64,000 nt of DNA from Thermoguttaceae bacterium (lineage in GTDB: Bacteria > Planctomycetota > Planctomycetia > Pirellulales > Thermoguttaceae), in contig JAFQXE010000006.1 in NCBI GenBank assembly GCA_017407125.1, forward strand, positions 1 to 64,000, in the 5' to 3' direction. Numbering within the stretch: position 1 is the first letter of the stretch; the number at the start of each line of letters is the position of its first letter. Under the pieces are notes generated by a model that had not been told where the DNA came from, did no database searches, and saw nothing but the letters and a program-made list of their open reading frames with translations. This document shows, one piece after another, positions 42,140-51,088 of the stretch. Both the position numbers and the translations under genes were made by a program.

Positions 42140-44281
42140 TTATTCTGTGAACAGAACCCAGACGTAGCCTTCTGCCGGAATTGTTATCGTCATTTTAGCG
42201 TTGCATTGAGCGTCCAGCGGAACCGTTTGCGGGTTAAGTCCGTTGACGGCAGCGGTTGCTTTATCGGTCAGACCGGTATAGTAAAGCGGAACGGAAATCG
42301 TTCGTTCAATCGGCTCGGTCAGCGGATTGTAGAAGAACGCCAAGCCCTTTTCCTTTGCTTGCGGATTGACTTTGAGCCAGCCGTCCCAATCGCGTCCGTC
42401 TGCCCGGCGCAAATGGATAAAATCAGCGTCGAGAACCTGTCTATGGGCTTTGTAGAAATCGACCCATTTCTTCACGACAGCCAACGTTTCGGGCGCGTCA
42501 TACAACCGCGGTCCGCGATAGCACGCCTGAACGCCTGCGCCTATCAGGTTGGCGAATCGTCCATCGTAATGAGGCAGATGTTCGCGCAGCGGTTCAATCG
42601 TTGCCGCGGCGCCTCCGCCGTGATATTGGGTCAAAGGGACAAACATCCAGCCCATTGAACACGTCTTGTCCCACGTGCCGTCGTAGATGTTTTGACGTTC
42701 GATAATCAGCTGTTCCGCCCGCGGCAAAGACCAGTTAGTTTCGCGGTATCCCATGCCGGTTTTATTCCCGCCGGAGAAGAAATAGCCGTCAGGCTGGTTG
42801 ACGTAAATCCCGTTCGTACGACAGAATTTGTACAAGTCCGCCTGCGCTTTCCACTGAACCCAAATAGAATCCGATTTGTTACGATGTCCGGGATGATTGG
42901 TCGCCTCGCAGAAGTCGCCGGGATACGGGCCATCGTTCTCAAAAACCTGAAATCCTGCTTCAGCCATAAACGTTTTGAGCGTATTGTGATAATCTTTTCC
43001 CCATGCGGACCCCAGACACGGTCCGCAATGGTATCGTGGGCTGGGGTTGTGAACATTGTCTTCCCGCGTACCTGCGTTTCGGGACGCCGTCAAAGAATAC
43101 CCGCCCAGCGCCAGACCAGCGTTTCGCGCTTCGTCCGCCAGCTGTTTATAAACGGCTCGATATTTCGGGTCTTTGCTTTCCAGATTGAAACCGGAACCGA
43201 AACTCATAATTATCATCTCGAACCCGGTCGCCTTGCACTGTTCGATTCCTTCTCGAATCTGTTCCGGATTCGCCGTCGTTTTATGGAACATGAGCGGGTT
43301 CTCGTTTGTCCACGGAGCAAGCGTTCGATACAGCCTTGCTACGGACAGGGAACGCCGCTGACGGTCTGTGGAATCAAACAGGAGCTCGTAGATCCGATAC
43401 GTTTCAAACGTTTCGCCCGGTTGAAGACGCTGAGCAGGCCCCAGTTCCGGGGAGCACTCCAAGAGGCAAATTTCCTGTTTCAAATAGTTGACTTGAGTCA
43501 CGTATCCCGGATCGCTTGTAAATCGACCCGCCCGGCAGTTTTCCAGAGTTGGCAGCATGCACCCATACGCATAGTCGCTGACCACATAAATATTTTGAAC
43601 GGTAAATGGAAGGATTCCGTCTACGTGCGACGCCTGTTCGACCAGCTTCAAAAATTCGACGGTAAAACTGTCAACGATCATCTCTTTATCGGTCGTATTT
43701 GTAACAACTATCCATTTGCAAAAAGCGGGAATTCCATCGTAGATTTCGTAATGAATTTCGACTTTAGGCAATTCCGGCTTTGTCGGCTGAAACGTCAAAA
43801 CAACGCGTTTTCCTTTTGGCGGCCAGTCGTAGTCTTGCCCCATCCATTCAGGATGCTTTTTCCAGTCAAACGGTTTGGCGACAGGTTCAATGCGAGCGGA
43901 TTCAAACGTCCAGGGGCTATCGGCAGGCTTGGAAGAAGCAATCCAGTCCGGCTTGAGATAATTCTGGACGGGCTGACCGGTCAAACCGCCGATGGAATAC
44001 GCTTTACCGTTGATTGTCAGCTTGCCTTCAGGCGCAGTGGCGCGAATGAACTCTTCTTCGCTGACAAGGTTTTTTAAACTGACGGTTGCCGCTCCGGGTT
44101 TAGTAACGATTTCTCGGCGCGCCAAACCGTTTTCCAAAACAACGACGCTGGAATCGTCCGATATTTGAATATTTGACGCATACGGTTTCGGATTGATCAG
44201 CCAGTCTGAGGACTCGCTCGCCCAGCAAAAAGCGGACTGTAACAAACAAAGAACAACGGCAGGAATAAGGGACTTTTTCAT
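42140..44281 (-). CDS. Secreted glycoside hydrolase-like protein, alpha-galactosidase (clan D) type
   Basis: 713 aa from the ATG at 44281, giving a signal peptide that ends SAFCWA; an upstream TTG is less likely. A beta-sandwich N-terminal part (about 25-290) is followed by a barrel-like region and a beta-rich C-terminus (about 620-713). Candidate catalytic stretches are FEMIIMSFGSGFN and VFENDGPYPGDFC, the latter with Asp/Glu pairs as expected for a retaining glycosidase near GH36. I do not see a diagnostic family signature, so substrate and family stay open. It lies 50 bp downstream of the esterase gene and is probably co-transcribed. Confidence 0.6.
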   Translation of the reverse strand: MKKSLIPAVVLCLLQSAFCWASESSDWLINPKPYASNIQISDDSSVVVLENGLARREIVTKPGAATVSLKNLVSEEEFIRATAPEGKLTINGKAYSIGGLTGQPVQNYLKPDWIASSKPADSPWTFESARIEPVAKPFDWKKHPEWMGQDYDWPPKGKRVVLTFQPTKPELPKVEIHYEIYDGIPAFCKWIVVTNTTDKEMIVDSFTVEFLKLVEQASHVDGILPFTVQNIYVVSDYAYGCMLPTLENCRAGRFTSDPGYVTQVNYLKQEICLLECSPELGPAQRLQPGETFETYRIYELLFDSTDRQRRSLSVARLYRTLAPWTNENPLMFHKTTANPEQIREGIEQCKATGFEMIIMSFGSGFNLESKDPKYRAVYKQLADEARNAGLALGGYSLTASRNAGTREDNVHNPSPRYHCGPCLGSAWGKDYHNTLKTFMAEAGFQVFENDGPYPGDFCEATNHPGHRNKSDSIWVQWKAQADLYKFCRTNGIYVNQPDGYFFSGGNKTGMGYRETNWSLPRAEQLIIERQNIYDGTWDKTCSMGWMFVPLTQYHGGGAAATIEPLREHLPHYDGRFANLIGAGVQACYRGPRLYDAPETLAVVKKWVDFYKAHRQVLDADFIHLRRADGRDWDGWLKVNPQAKEKGLAFFYNPLTEPIERTISVPLYYTGLTDKATAAVNGLNPQTVPLDAQCNAKMTITIPAEGYVWVLFTE

Positions 44282-44331
44282 GAATTGTCTCAACGGCGTT
44301 AAAAACGTTTGAATAGGTTGATTAAGCGGTC

Positions 44332-45120
44332 TTACTTCAGTTTTTGTTCAAAGAGCCATTCGGCTAAACCGGGCGTGTCGTAGGCTTCAGTCCAGATGTT
44401 GTGTCCGCGGCCGGGCAGTTCCGTATACCTGATGTCGCAGCCGGCGGCTTTGAGCGCGGCGACGGCGCTGCGAGAGCGTTCGACCGGAACAGAGGCGTCT
44501 TTATCGCCGTGGAAGAACCAGCCTTTGGCGTTTTTGAACTGGCAGATTTTCTCGTTGTCCGCGCCGCCGCAGACGGGAACGTACGCAGCCACCTCGTTCC
44601 CGCGCCGGCAAACGAAATCGCAGGTTCCGTATCCACCCATCGACGTCCCCAGCACGTACAGCCGGGATTTGTCGAGCGGGAATTCCTTTCGCAATTCGTC
44701 TACCAGCTCTAGCAGACACGCCATGCTTTCCGACGGGACGGCTGGCGTTTTGTGAGCGGTTCTTGCCGACCAGTCCGTTTCACACCAGCGTTTTCCCGCC
44801 GGGCATTGAGGAGCTATCAGGAACGCGGGATGTTTAACCCGATTCTCGCCGCTGATAAGCGTCAGGAACTGGCAATTGGTCATGTGTTTGACGTTGTCAG
44901 TCCCGCGGCTGCCCGCTCCGTGAAGGAAAATAATCAACGGGTACGACTTGCTCGGATCGTAGTTGTCCGGCTTGAACAGACGGTACGGCAGTTTCGCGCC
45001 GTTTGAGCCTTGATAAACTCGCGCCTCGGAATTGGCGATGAGTTCCTGATAATCGTTCGCCGCATTACAGGTTGCAACAAGCGTCATGACTAACAAAGCG
45101 GTGGATATGAAATATTTCAT
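44332..45120 (-). CDS. Secreted alpha/beta-hydrolase esterase (PHB depolymerase/feruloyl esterase-like)
   Basis: 262 aa from the ATG at 45120, which follows the promoter leader; a longer frame would start upstream of the promoter. Signal peptide MKYFISTALLVMTLVATCNA. Catalytic elements: oxyanion HGAGSRG, nucleophile in GTSMGGYG, Asp in FHGDKDASVPV and His in GRGHNIW. These fit carbohydrate esterase or poly-hydroxybutyrate depolymerase-like enzymes. It probably removes acyl groups from polysaccharides together with the neighbouring glycosidase. Its promoter mirrors that of the GH84-like gene. Confidence 0.85.
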   Translation of the reverse strand: MKYFISTALLVMTLVATCNAANDYQELIANSEARVYQGSNGAKLPYRLFKPDNYDPSKSYPLIIFLHGAGSRGTDNVKHMTNCQFLTLISGENRVKHPAFLIAPQCPAGKRWCETDWSARTAHKTPAVPSESMACLLELVDELRKEFPLDKSRLYVLGTSMGGYGTCDFVCRRGNEVAAYVPVCGGADNEKICQFKNAKGWFFHGDKDASVPVERSRSAVAALKAAGCDIRYTELPGRGHNIWTEAYDTPGLAEWLFEQKLK

Positions 45121-45190
45121 GATTTTAGGGTAAATAGTTAAGGAGAAAAAACACAGCGCTTCAGCTCTCAAGCGTCTAAACTTTTCATTT

Positions 45191-45219
45191 ATTATAAGAT
45201 AATCAAAAACAGATTGCAA
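45191..45219 (-). promoter_or_regulatory. Promoter of the esterase gene
   Basis: TTGCAA (45219-45214), 17-bp spacer containing GTTTTTGATT, TATAAT (45196-45191). Nearly the same as the promoter at 41705-41733. Divergent from the promoter at 45243. Confidence 0.75.
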
Positions 45220-45242
45220 GAGGGCGTCGCCGTCCGCCCCCC

Positions 45243-45271
45243 TTGCATTTGTTTTGCTTCTCCAGTATAAT
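45243..45271 (+). promoter_or_regulatory. Promoter of metallophosphoesterase 1
   Basis: TTGCAT (45243-45248), 17-bp spacer, TATAAT (45266-45271). The leader to the ATG at 45316 is about 37 nt. Confidence 0.75.
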
Positions 45272-45315
45272 GTATGAATAATAATCTGGGTAATCGCTTG
45301 CCGCTTCCAACTGAC

Positions 45316-46557
45316 ATGAAACATATACTATCCCTGCTGACCCTGATCGCCGTTTTGACGGTTCCGCTATACGCAGACGACGCAGAAAAAACATCGCTGT
45401 TTACAACGCCGGTTTTCCTTCAGATTCCGTCTGAAACGTCAATCGGCGCGGTTTGGGGCGTTAACGGTCCGGCAGCGGGGTTTGTCGAGTATTCAACCAA
45501 CGAAGACCTGTCGGACGCGAAAAGAGTCTACGCCTGCGTTCCGCCGCTGCGCTCGATTCAGGAAAAGGTTCTGTCTGTCAGAATTCGCGGTCTGGAGCCG
45601 AACACAAAATACTACTATCGCGCCGCGACCATGCCGGTGGACTATCCCAACGCTTACCACGTCAAAGTGGGAAAGCCGGAATTCAGCGCTGTTCATTCGT
45701 TTACAACGATGGGCGAAAAAGCACAGTCGTCGTTTGCCGTAATCAACGACACTCATTCAGAATACGACACCGTCAAAGCGGTTCACAAAAAGCTCAAAGC
45801 GCTTCAGCCGCCGGTTGTCATTTGGAACGGCGACGCCGCAGACCAGTATAAATCCGAGGAAAAAACAATCAATTCGATTCTCAATCTGACGGGTCGAGCG
45901 ATGGCGGAGAACTACGCGTTCCTGTTCGTTCCCGGCAACCACGACTACCGTGGGGCGTGGGTCAGAAATCTGGATACTGTTCTCCTGACCCGGAACCCGG
46001 AAGAACGCGATTCCAAGTACTGGGCGCTGGGTCGAAACTTCGCCGTTCGACAGGGCGACATTGCCTTAATCGGCTTGGATACCGGCGAAAGCAAATCGGA
46101 CGACAACCCGGACTTGCAGGGCTTGGCGGAGTTCGAATCGTATCGGGAACTGCAAACGCAATGGCTCAAAGAGACGCTGGAACGACCGGAAATCAAATCC
46201 GCGCCGTTCATCGTCGCGTTCTGTCACATCCCGATGATTATTCCCCGCGACGGCGCTGAACCCGGTCAATTCGTATGGAGCCGGGCGACCTCGTACCAAT
46301 GGGGACAGCTGTTCAGTCAGCACGGCGTTCAGGTGGTTATAACCGCCCACAAACACCGCTATCGATGCGATGAACCGACAGAAGATCGTCCCTGGACTCA
46401 CTTTGTCGGCGGCGGAAAAAGTCCTAAAACAGCAACCGTCTTTCACGGAACTGTCGAAGACGGCAAGCTGATAATTCGCGTTTATAGAATCGAAGACGAT
46501 TCGATTATAAAAGAAGTTAAATTCGAGAAAAGAAAGCTGTTAGCTCCTAGCTTCTAG
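45316..46557 (+). CDS. Secreted metallophosphoesterase 1 (purple acid phosphatase-like)
   Basis: 413 aa from the ATG at 45316 with signal peptide MKHILSLLTLIAVLTVPLYA. An N-terminal FN3-like domain (about 30-130, GFVEYSTNEDL, LEPNTKYYYRA) precedes a calcineurin-type domain. Metal motifs: NDTH, WNGDAADQ, PGNHDYRG, CHIP and TAHKHRY. The arrangement recalls purple acid phosphatases, although GDxxD differs slightly. It is the first of a tandem pair; its twin starts 99 bp downstream. The C-terminus reads FEKRKLLAPSF, whereas the twin ends FEKREL: the last residues and the stop codon here are supplied by heptad repeat H8. The physiological substrate is unknown. Confidence 0.85.
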   Translation: MKHILSLLTLIAVLTVPLYADDAEKTSLFTTPVFLQIPSETSIGAVWGVNGPAAGFVEYSTNEDLSDAKRVYACVPPLRSIQEKVLSVRIRGLEPNTKYYYRAATMPVDYPNAYHVKVGKPEFSAVHSFTTMGEKAQSSFAVINDTHSEYDTVKAVHKKLKALQPPVVIWNGDAADQYKSEEKTINSILNLTGRAMAENYAFLFVPGNHDYRGAWVRNLDTVLLTRNPEERDSKYWALGRNFAVRQGDIALIGLDTGESKSDDNPDLQGLAEFESYRELQTQWLKETLERPEIKSAPFIVAFCHIPMIIPRDGAEPGQFVWSRATSYQWGQLFSQHGVQVVITAHKHRYRCDEPTEDRPWTHFVGGGKSPKTATVFHGTVEDGKLIIRVYRIEDDSIIKEVKFEKRKLLAPSF

Positions 46558-46640
46558 CTTTTAGCCTCTTGTTTTGAGTTCTTGGCTTTAACCTGCTAAC
46601 CCCCAAGCTAATAGCTAGCAGCTAAAAGCTAAAAGCTCCC
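46536..46640. repeat. Heptad hairpin H8, overlapping the end of metallophosphoesterase 1
   Basis: Left 7-mers TTAGCTC/CTAGCTT/CTAGCTT/TTAGCCT (46540-46568), central CTTGGCTTTAACC, right arm AAGCTAATAGCTAGCAGCTAAAAGC-like words (46604-46637). The upstream stop codon lies inside the left arm. Confidence 0.8.
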
Positions 46641-46656
46641 TACCCTTATAATTGCC

Positions 46657-47913
46657 ATGAAACACTTACTTTCCTTCCTGTCCCTTGTTGCCGTTTTTGC
46701 GGCTCCCCTTTTCGCTCAGGACGCGGCTCCGGAAAAGAAGTCGCTCTTTACAACGCCGGTTGTATTGCAAATTCCGGCGGAAACGTCGATCGGCGCAGTC
46801 TGGGGCGTTAACGGTCCCGCGGCCGGTTTTGTCGAATACTCCACCAAAGAAGACCTGTCGGACGCAAAAAGAGTTTACGCCTGCGTTCCGCCGCTGCGAT
46901 CCATTCAGGACAATGTTCTGTCCGTTCGGATTCGCGGGCTGGAACCGAACACGAAATACTATTATCGCGCCGCGACGCTCCCGGTCGACTATCCCAACGC
47001 CTATAAAGTTACAGTCGGCGAGCCGGAGTTCAGCGCCGTTCATTCGTTTACCACGCTGGGCAACAAAGCCAAGGCGTCGTTTGCCGTGATTAACGATACT
47101 CACGCCAATTTCCCGACGTTTAAGGTTCTGGACAAAAAGGTCAAAAGCCTCAATCCGACGGTACTGCTCTGGAACGGCGACACGGGCGAAATGACTTCGG
47201 AACAGTACGCGGTTCAAACGCTGCTCAATCCCGGCGGATGCGCCATTGCTGAAGATTACGGCATTCTGTTTGTGGCGGGCAACCACGACAACCGCGGCCC
47301 GTGGGTAAGAAACATCGACAAGGTTCTCATCAAACGGAACCCGGAAGAACGCGATTCCAAGTACTGGTCACTGGGGCGAAACTTCGCCGTTCGCATGGGC
47401 GACGTCGCTCTTATCGGTTTGGACACCGGCGAAGACAAGCCGGACGCTCACCCGGTTTTCCAGGGCTTGGCGGAATTCGAGCCGTATCGGGAACTGCAAA
47501 CGCAATGGCTCAAAGAGACGCTGGAACGTCCGGAAATCAAGTCCGCGCCGTTTATCGTTGCGTTCTGTCACATTCCGATTTTCGACAGTGACCCGAATTC
47601 GAATCCCGGCAACATTATGGAAGGATTCGCCTACTGGCAAAAGCCATGTTCTGAAATGTGGTCGCCGCTGTTTAAACAGTACGGCGTTCAGGCGGTCATA
47701 ACCGCTCACATGCACCATTTTCGTTACGACGAACCGACCGAAGACCGCCCGTGGGCGCAGTTTGTCGGCGGAGGACACTCGTTAGCCGAACGCTACGACA
47801 CCGCTACCGTTATCAGCGGAACCGTTGAAGACGGCGAACTGGTTATTCGCGTTTACAAGATGAGCGACGACTCCATTATTAAGGAAGTCAAATTTGAGAA
47901 ACGAGAGCTTTAA
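46657..47913 (+). CDS. Secreted metallophosphoesterase 2 (tandem paralogue)
   Basis: 418 aa, same architecture as the preceding gene: signal peptide, FN3-like domain, calcineurin domain with NDTHANF, WNGDTGEM, AGNHDNRG, CHIPIF and TAHMHHF. Large blocks are identical to its neighbour (for example NPEERDSKYW and QTQWLKETLERPEIKSAPF), which points to a fairly recent tandem duplication. The second Asp of GDxxD is replaced (GDTGEM), so metal binding may differ between the two. The stop codon is at the edge of heptad hairpin H9. Confidence 0.85.
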   Translation: MKHLLSFLSLVAVFAAPLFAQDAAPEKKSLFTTPVVLQIPAETSIGAVWGVNGPAAGFVEYSTKEDLSDAKRVYACVPPLRSIQDNVLSVRIRGLEPNTKYYYRAATLPVDYPNAYKVTVGEPEFSAVHSFTTLGNKAKASFAVINDTHANFPTFKVLDKKVKSLNPTVLLWNGDTGEMTSEQYAVQTLLNPGGCAIAEDYGILFVAGNHDNRGPWVRNIDKVLIKRNPEERDSKYWSLGRNFAVRMGDVALIGLDTGEDKPDAHPVFQGLAEFEPYRELQTQWLKETLERPEIKSAPFIVAFCHIPIFDSDPNSNPGNIMEGFAYWQKPCSEMWSPLFKQYGVQAVITAHMHHFRYDEPTEDRPWAQFVGGGHSLAERYDTATVISGTVEDGELVIRVYKMSDDSIIKEVKFEKREL

Positions 47914-47998
47914 TTATCAATTAGCAATGAGCAATTAGCAATTATTGAGAGGCGCTTTGCGTCAATTGCTAATTGCTAATTGACAATTGCTAATTCCC
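47911..47998. repeat. Heptad hairpin H9
   Basis: Left arm TTATCAA/TTAGCAA/TGAGCAA/TTAGCAA, loop GAGGCGCTTTGCGTCAATT, right arm TTGCTAA/TTGCTAA/TTGACAA/TTGCTAA. It starts on the stop codon of the upstream gene. Confidence 0.8.
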
Positions 47999-48008
47999 CC
48001 CCACTACT

Positions 48009-48662
48009 ATGACTATTAAAATACAAACTATTACCGACAACGAGATGGATCAAAACGCGTACATCGTCAATCTGGAGGGTTCTTCAGAGTGCGTCGTTAT
48101 TGATCCTGGCATGTCCGGCGAAGAGGTTGTTTCGACGCTTCAATCCCAGCAGCTCACGCCAGTTGCGATTTTATGCACTCACGGGCATTATGACCACATT
48201 AAGGGAGTTCCCGCGCTTCGCGAGGCGTTTCCTGGCGTTCCGACGTACATCGGCGCAAAAGACGCTGACAAGTTCGAAGAACCGCACGGCAACCTGTCGC
48301 TCCATTTCGGTCCCCCTCAATCCATTCCCGCAGCGGAAAAAACCGTAAGTCATGGCAACGTCTTGTCTTTAGCGGGTCTGAAATTCGAGGTTCGAGAAAC
48401 CCCGGGGCATTCCGCCGGACACGTTATCTATATTCTTCGAGAAGATTTACCCTACAGAAAGGTAAAAACAATGCTTTTCTGCGGCGACGTCCTCTTTGCT
48501 GGAAGTATTGGTCGAACCGACTTTTACGACGGCAATACGGAAAAACTGATCAACAGTATTAAAACTCAGATACTGACCCTGCCTGACAATACGATTGTCT
48601 ATTCCGGACACATGGGAAGCACAACTGTCGAGCGGGAAAAGATTTACAATCCGTACTTTTGA
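48009..48662 (+). CDS. MBL-fold hydrolase, glyoxalase II-like
   Basis: 217 aa, cytoplasmic (no signal peptide). Zinc ligands of the glyoxalase II type: HGHYDH (about 58-63), GHSAGHV, and FCGDVLFAGSIGRTDF with the bridging Asp, ending YSGHMGST. The short length without the C-terminal helical domain suggests a broader thioester or persulfide hydrolase rather than classical hydroxyacylglutathione hydrolase. It lies 95 bp after the metallophosphoesterase pair and just upstream of the dnaG promoter; no functional link is evident. Confidence 0.85.
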   Translation: MTIKIQTITDNEMDQNAYIVNLEGSSECVVIDPGMSGEEVVSTLQSQQLTPVAILCTHGHYDHIKGVPALREAFPGVPTYIGAKDADKFEEPHGNLSLHFGPPQSIPAAEKTVSHGNVLSLAGLKFEVRETPGHSAGHVIYILREDLPYRKVKTMLFCGDVLFAGSIGRTDFYDGNTEKLINSIKTQILTLPDNTIVYSGHMGSTTVEREKIYNPYF

Positions 48663-48710
48663 CCGGATATTCAATTTTTAGAAAATTTTTATTTTTTCTG
48701 AAAATTGGGA

Positions 48711-48739
48711 TTGCACGATTTCGACCTTTGGTGTATATT
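48711..48739 (+). promoter_or_regulatory. Promoter of dnaG
   Basis: TTGCAC (48711-48716), 17-bp spacer, TATATT (48734-48739), with a leader of about 25 nt before the ATG at 48772. Confidence 0.7.
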
Positions 48740-48771
48740 AGAGCTTTGCCTGCTCGAAAAGAGCTTACCCG

Positions 48772-50970
48772 ATGCTTTACTCAGACGACATAAAAGAACA
48801 GATTCGCGAAAAGATTGATATTGTCGACCTGGTCGGCAAGTATCTTCCCCTGCAGCGTCAGGGGCGGCTTTTCGTTGCGCGCTGTCCGTGGCACGACGAC
48901 CGCAAGCCAAGCTTGCAAGTCAACCCGGAACGGCAGTCGTTCAAATGCTGGGTCTGCGACATCGGCGGGGATATCTTCTCCTTCGTCATGAAGATGGAAG
49001 GCTGCGATTTCCCCGAAGCCAAGAGAATCCTGGCGGAAATGGCTGGCATCGAATTGCCGGAGTATCACAAATCGTCAGGCGGATTTAGCCATCGTCATTT
49101 TGACCCGTCCGAAGCCCCGGAAGAAGCCGACGCCTACGAACCCAGCCCGGAAGAACTCAACGGTCCGCTGTTAAGCTCCAAACCAACGTCGGCAGAAAAC
49201 GATTCGTCAAACGCCCCAAACGTTACCTCAGACAACGCCCCCCTGACTGAATCCCCCCTACCTCTGGAACCGAATTTTTCGTCTCCAGAGCCTGCGCCGC
49301 CTCCCCCTGAAAAGAAATCCACGCCGCGTCAAACGCTGTTTAAAGTCCTTTCCTGGGTTGAAAAGCAGTATCACGAAAGTTTGCTGTATGACCCGATGGG
49401 AGAACGCGCGAGGAACTACCTTCGCAATCGAGGCATAACAGACGAAAGCATTGAGAAGTTTCAGCTGGGATATTGTCCGGAACCGCAGAACTGGCTGGTC
49501 GGCAAAGTCAACAACGTTCCGCGCCGAATTCGGCTCCTGACAGAAGCGGGCATTTTATCTTCCGGGAATTACGGCGGCATGTACGATCGGTTCAGAGATC
49601 GCGTCATGTTCCCGATTCACAACGCCATGGGTCAGTGCATCGCCTTTGGCGGACGAATGATGGACGACACGACGGTCGTCAGCAAAGCAAAATACATCAA
49701 CTCGCCGGAAACGGCTCTGTTTTCCAAAAGAAAACAGCTTTATGGGCTGGACGTCGCCAAAACGTCAATGACGCGCAGCCGGCGCGCCCTGGTGGTGGAA
49801 GGGTATATGGACTGCATCGTCTGCCATCAGTTCGGGTTTACCGACACAGTCGCGGTACTCGGCACGGCATTGGGGTCAAAGCATATTGAAACGCTGCGTC
49901 ATTACGTTGACAAAGTCATTTTAATGCTCGACGGCGACGCCGCCGGGCAGAAGCGAACCAGCGAGGTTTTGGAACTGTTCATTTCCCAAAACATGGACTT
50001 GCAGGTTGTAACGCTTCCGCAAGAGCAAGCCCCGGACGGGTCAATTCCCAAAGATCCGGCAGAATACCTGTTAGCATGGGGAAAGGACAAGCTGGAAGAG
50101 CTTATCCAGACCAAAGGCAAAAGCGCGCTGGATCACGCCGTCGATTTTTACACTCGCGGCGTAGACCTCCACAACGACATTCACGGGGCGCAGCAGGCGC
50201 TGGACAGGATTATGGAATTGATGGCAAAGATTCCATTGGATCCCCAAACGCGCGGCGCTGATCCTAAATTCAGAGAACATCAAATCCTGCTCAATTTGGC
50301 GGTGCGGTTTCGTATGGAACCGTCTGACGTAATCGCTCGTTTGAAAGATTTTCGTCAAAAGCTCAAGGCAAACCCCCGCCGCAATTGGGACGACTACGAC
50401 GACGGGTCAGACGAGTCGGACGAGTCGGAACAGACAACGCAGGAACAAAATATAGAAGCCGTTCTTAACGGCGAGTATCCTTCCGAATGGGGGACTCAAA
50501 CGCCTTTTGAACGCGAACTGTTCGAGTTGCTTTTGAACTATCCGCAAACATGGCCGGTGGTTCATCAAAGCGTTATGGCAGAGGATTTGCGCTTTGCCCC
50601 CGCTCGACAGGCTTATCAACTCATCCAACTGTGGACTGATCAGGGAAACGAATTCACTGTTGAGTTCCTCTTGGACAACCTTGCAGACCCGCGTATGAAA
50701 GCGTGGGTCGTTCAGCGGCTCGACGCCGGCAGCCAAACCCCGGTTGCTGACCCGTTCGCGCCGTTAAACGAATTGCTGGTTAATTTCAGAAACTATCGAA
50801 TTGACCGGCAAAAACAGGAGATTCTGGGACAAATTCAGGAGTCCGACCCCGGACAGGCTGAGATCCCCTGGGACCAGATTCTTCACAATTTAAGAACGCG
50901 TCACGGCATAAGCGATCCCACGGACGGGACCGACCGCGGCGACGATCCGGAAAACAATCCGCCTTTTTAA
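48772..50970 (+). CDS. dnaG: DNA primase
   Basis: 732 aa. DnaG synthesises RNA primers at the replication fork. The CHC2-type zinc finger is complete (C38, H41, C59, C62). A long Pro/Ser/Glu-rich linker (about 105-185) separates it from the catalytic core, which includes FGGRMMDD, the TOPRIM EGYMDC and MLDGDAAGQK. The C-terminal helicase-binding part follows a second acidic linker (near 540-560). It is longer than the usual 580-650 aa because of these linkers. rpoD lies 118 bp downstream, the classic primase-sigma arrangement; rpsU is absent. Confidence 0.97.
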   Translation: MLYSDDIKEQIREKIDIVDLVGKYLPLQRQGRLFVARCPWHDDRKPSLQVNPERQSFKCWVCDIGGDIFSFVMKMEGCDFPEAKRILAEMAGIELPEYHKSSGGFSHRHFDPSEAPEEADAYEPSPEELNGPLLSSKPTSAENDSSNAPNVTSDNAPLTESPLPLEPNFSSPEPAPPPPEKKSTPRQTLFKVLSWVEKQYHESLLYDPMGERARNYLRNRGITDESIEKFQLGYCPEPQNWLVGKVNNVPRRIRLLTEAGILSSGNYGGMYDRFRDRVMFPIHNAMGQCIAFGGRMMDDTTVVSKAKYINSPETALFSKRKQLYGLDVAKTSMTRSRRALVVEGYMDCIVCHQFGFTDTVAVLGTALGSKHIETLRHYVDKVILMLDGDAAGQKRTSEVLELFISQNMDLQVVTLPQEQAPDGSIPKDPAEYLLAWGKDKLEELIQTKGKSALDHAVDFYTRGVDLHNDIHGAQQALDRIMELMAKIPLDPQTRGADPKFREHQILLNLAVRFRMEPSDVIARLKDFRQKLKANPRRNWDDYDDGSDESDESEQTTQEQNIEAVLNGEYPSEWGTQTPFERELFELLLNYPQTWPVVHQSVMAEDLRFAPARQAYQLIQLWTDQGNEFTVEFLLDNLADPRMKAWVVQRLDAGSQTPVADPFAPLNELLVNFRNYRIDRQKQEILGQIQESDPGQAEIPWDQILHNLRTRHGISDPTDGTDRGDDPENNPPF

Positions 50971-51088
50971 AGATTATCGTTTACCAAACTCTTGCATTTG
51001 ACTTTTCGTCACGGCAAACAAAAATCTTTAGTAAAAGCGCCTGGTTTTTCGGAATTCACCCCTGAAGCGTCATGGAGGATGCGTCGGT

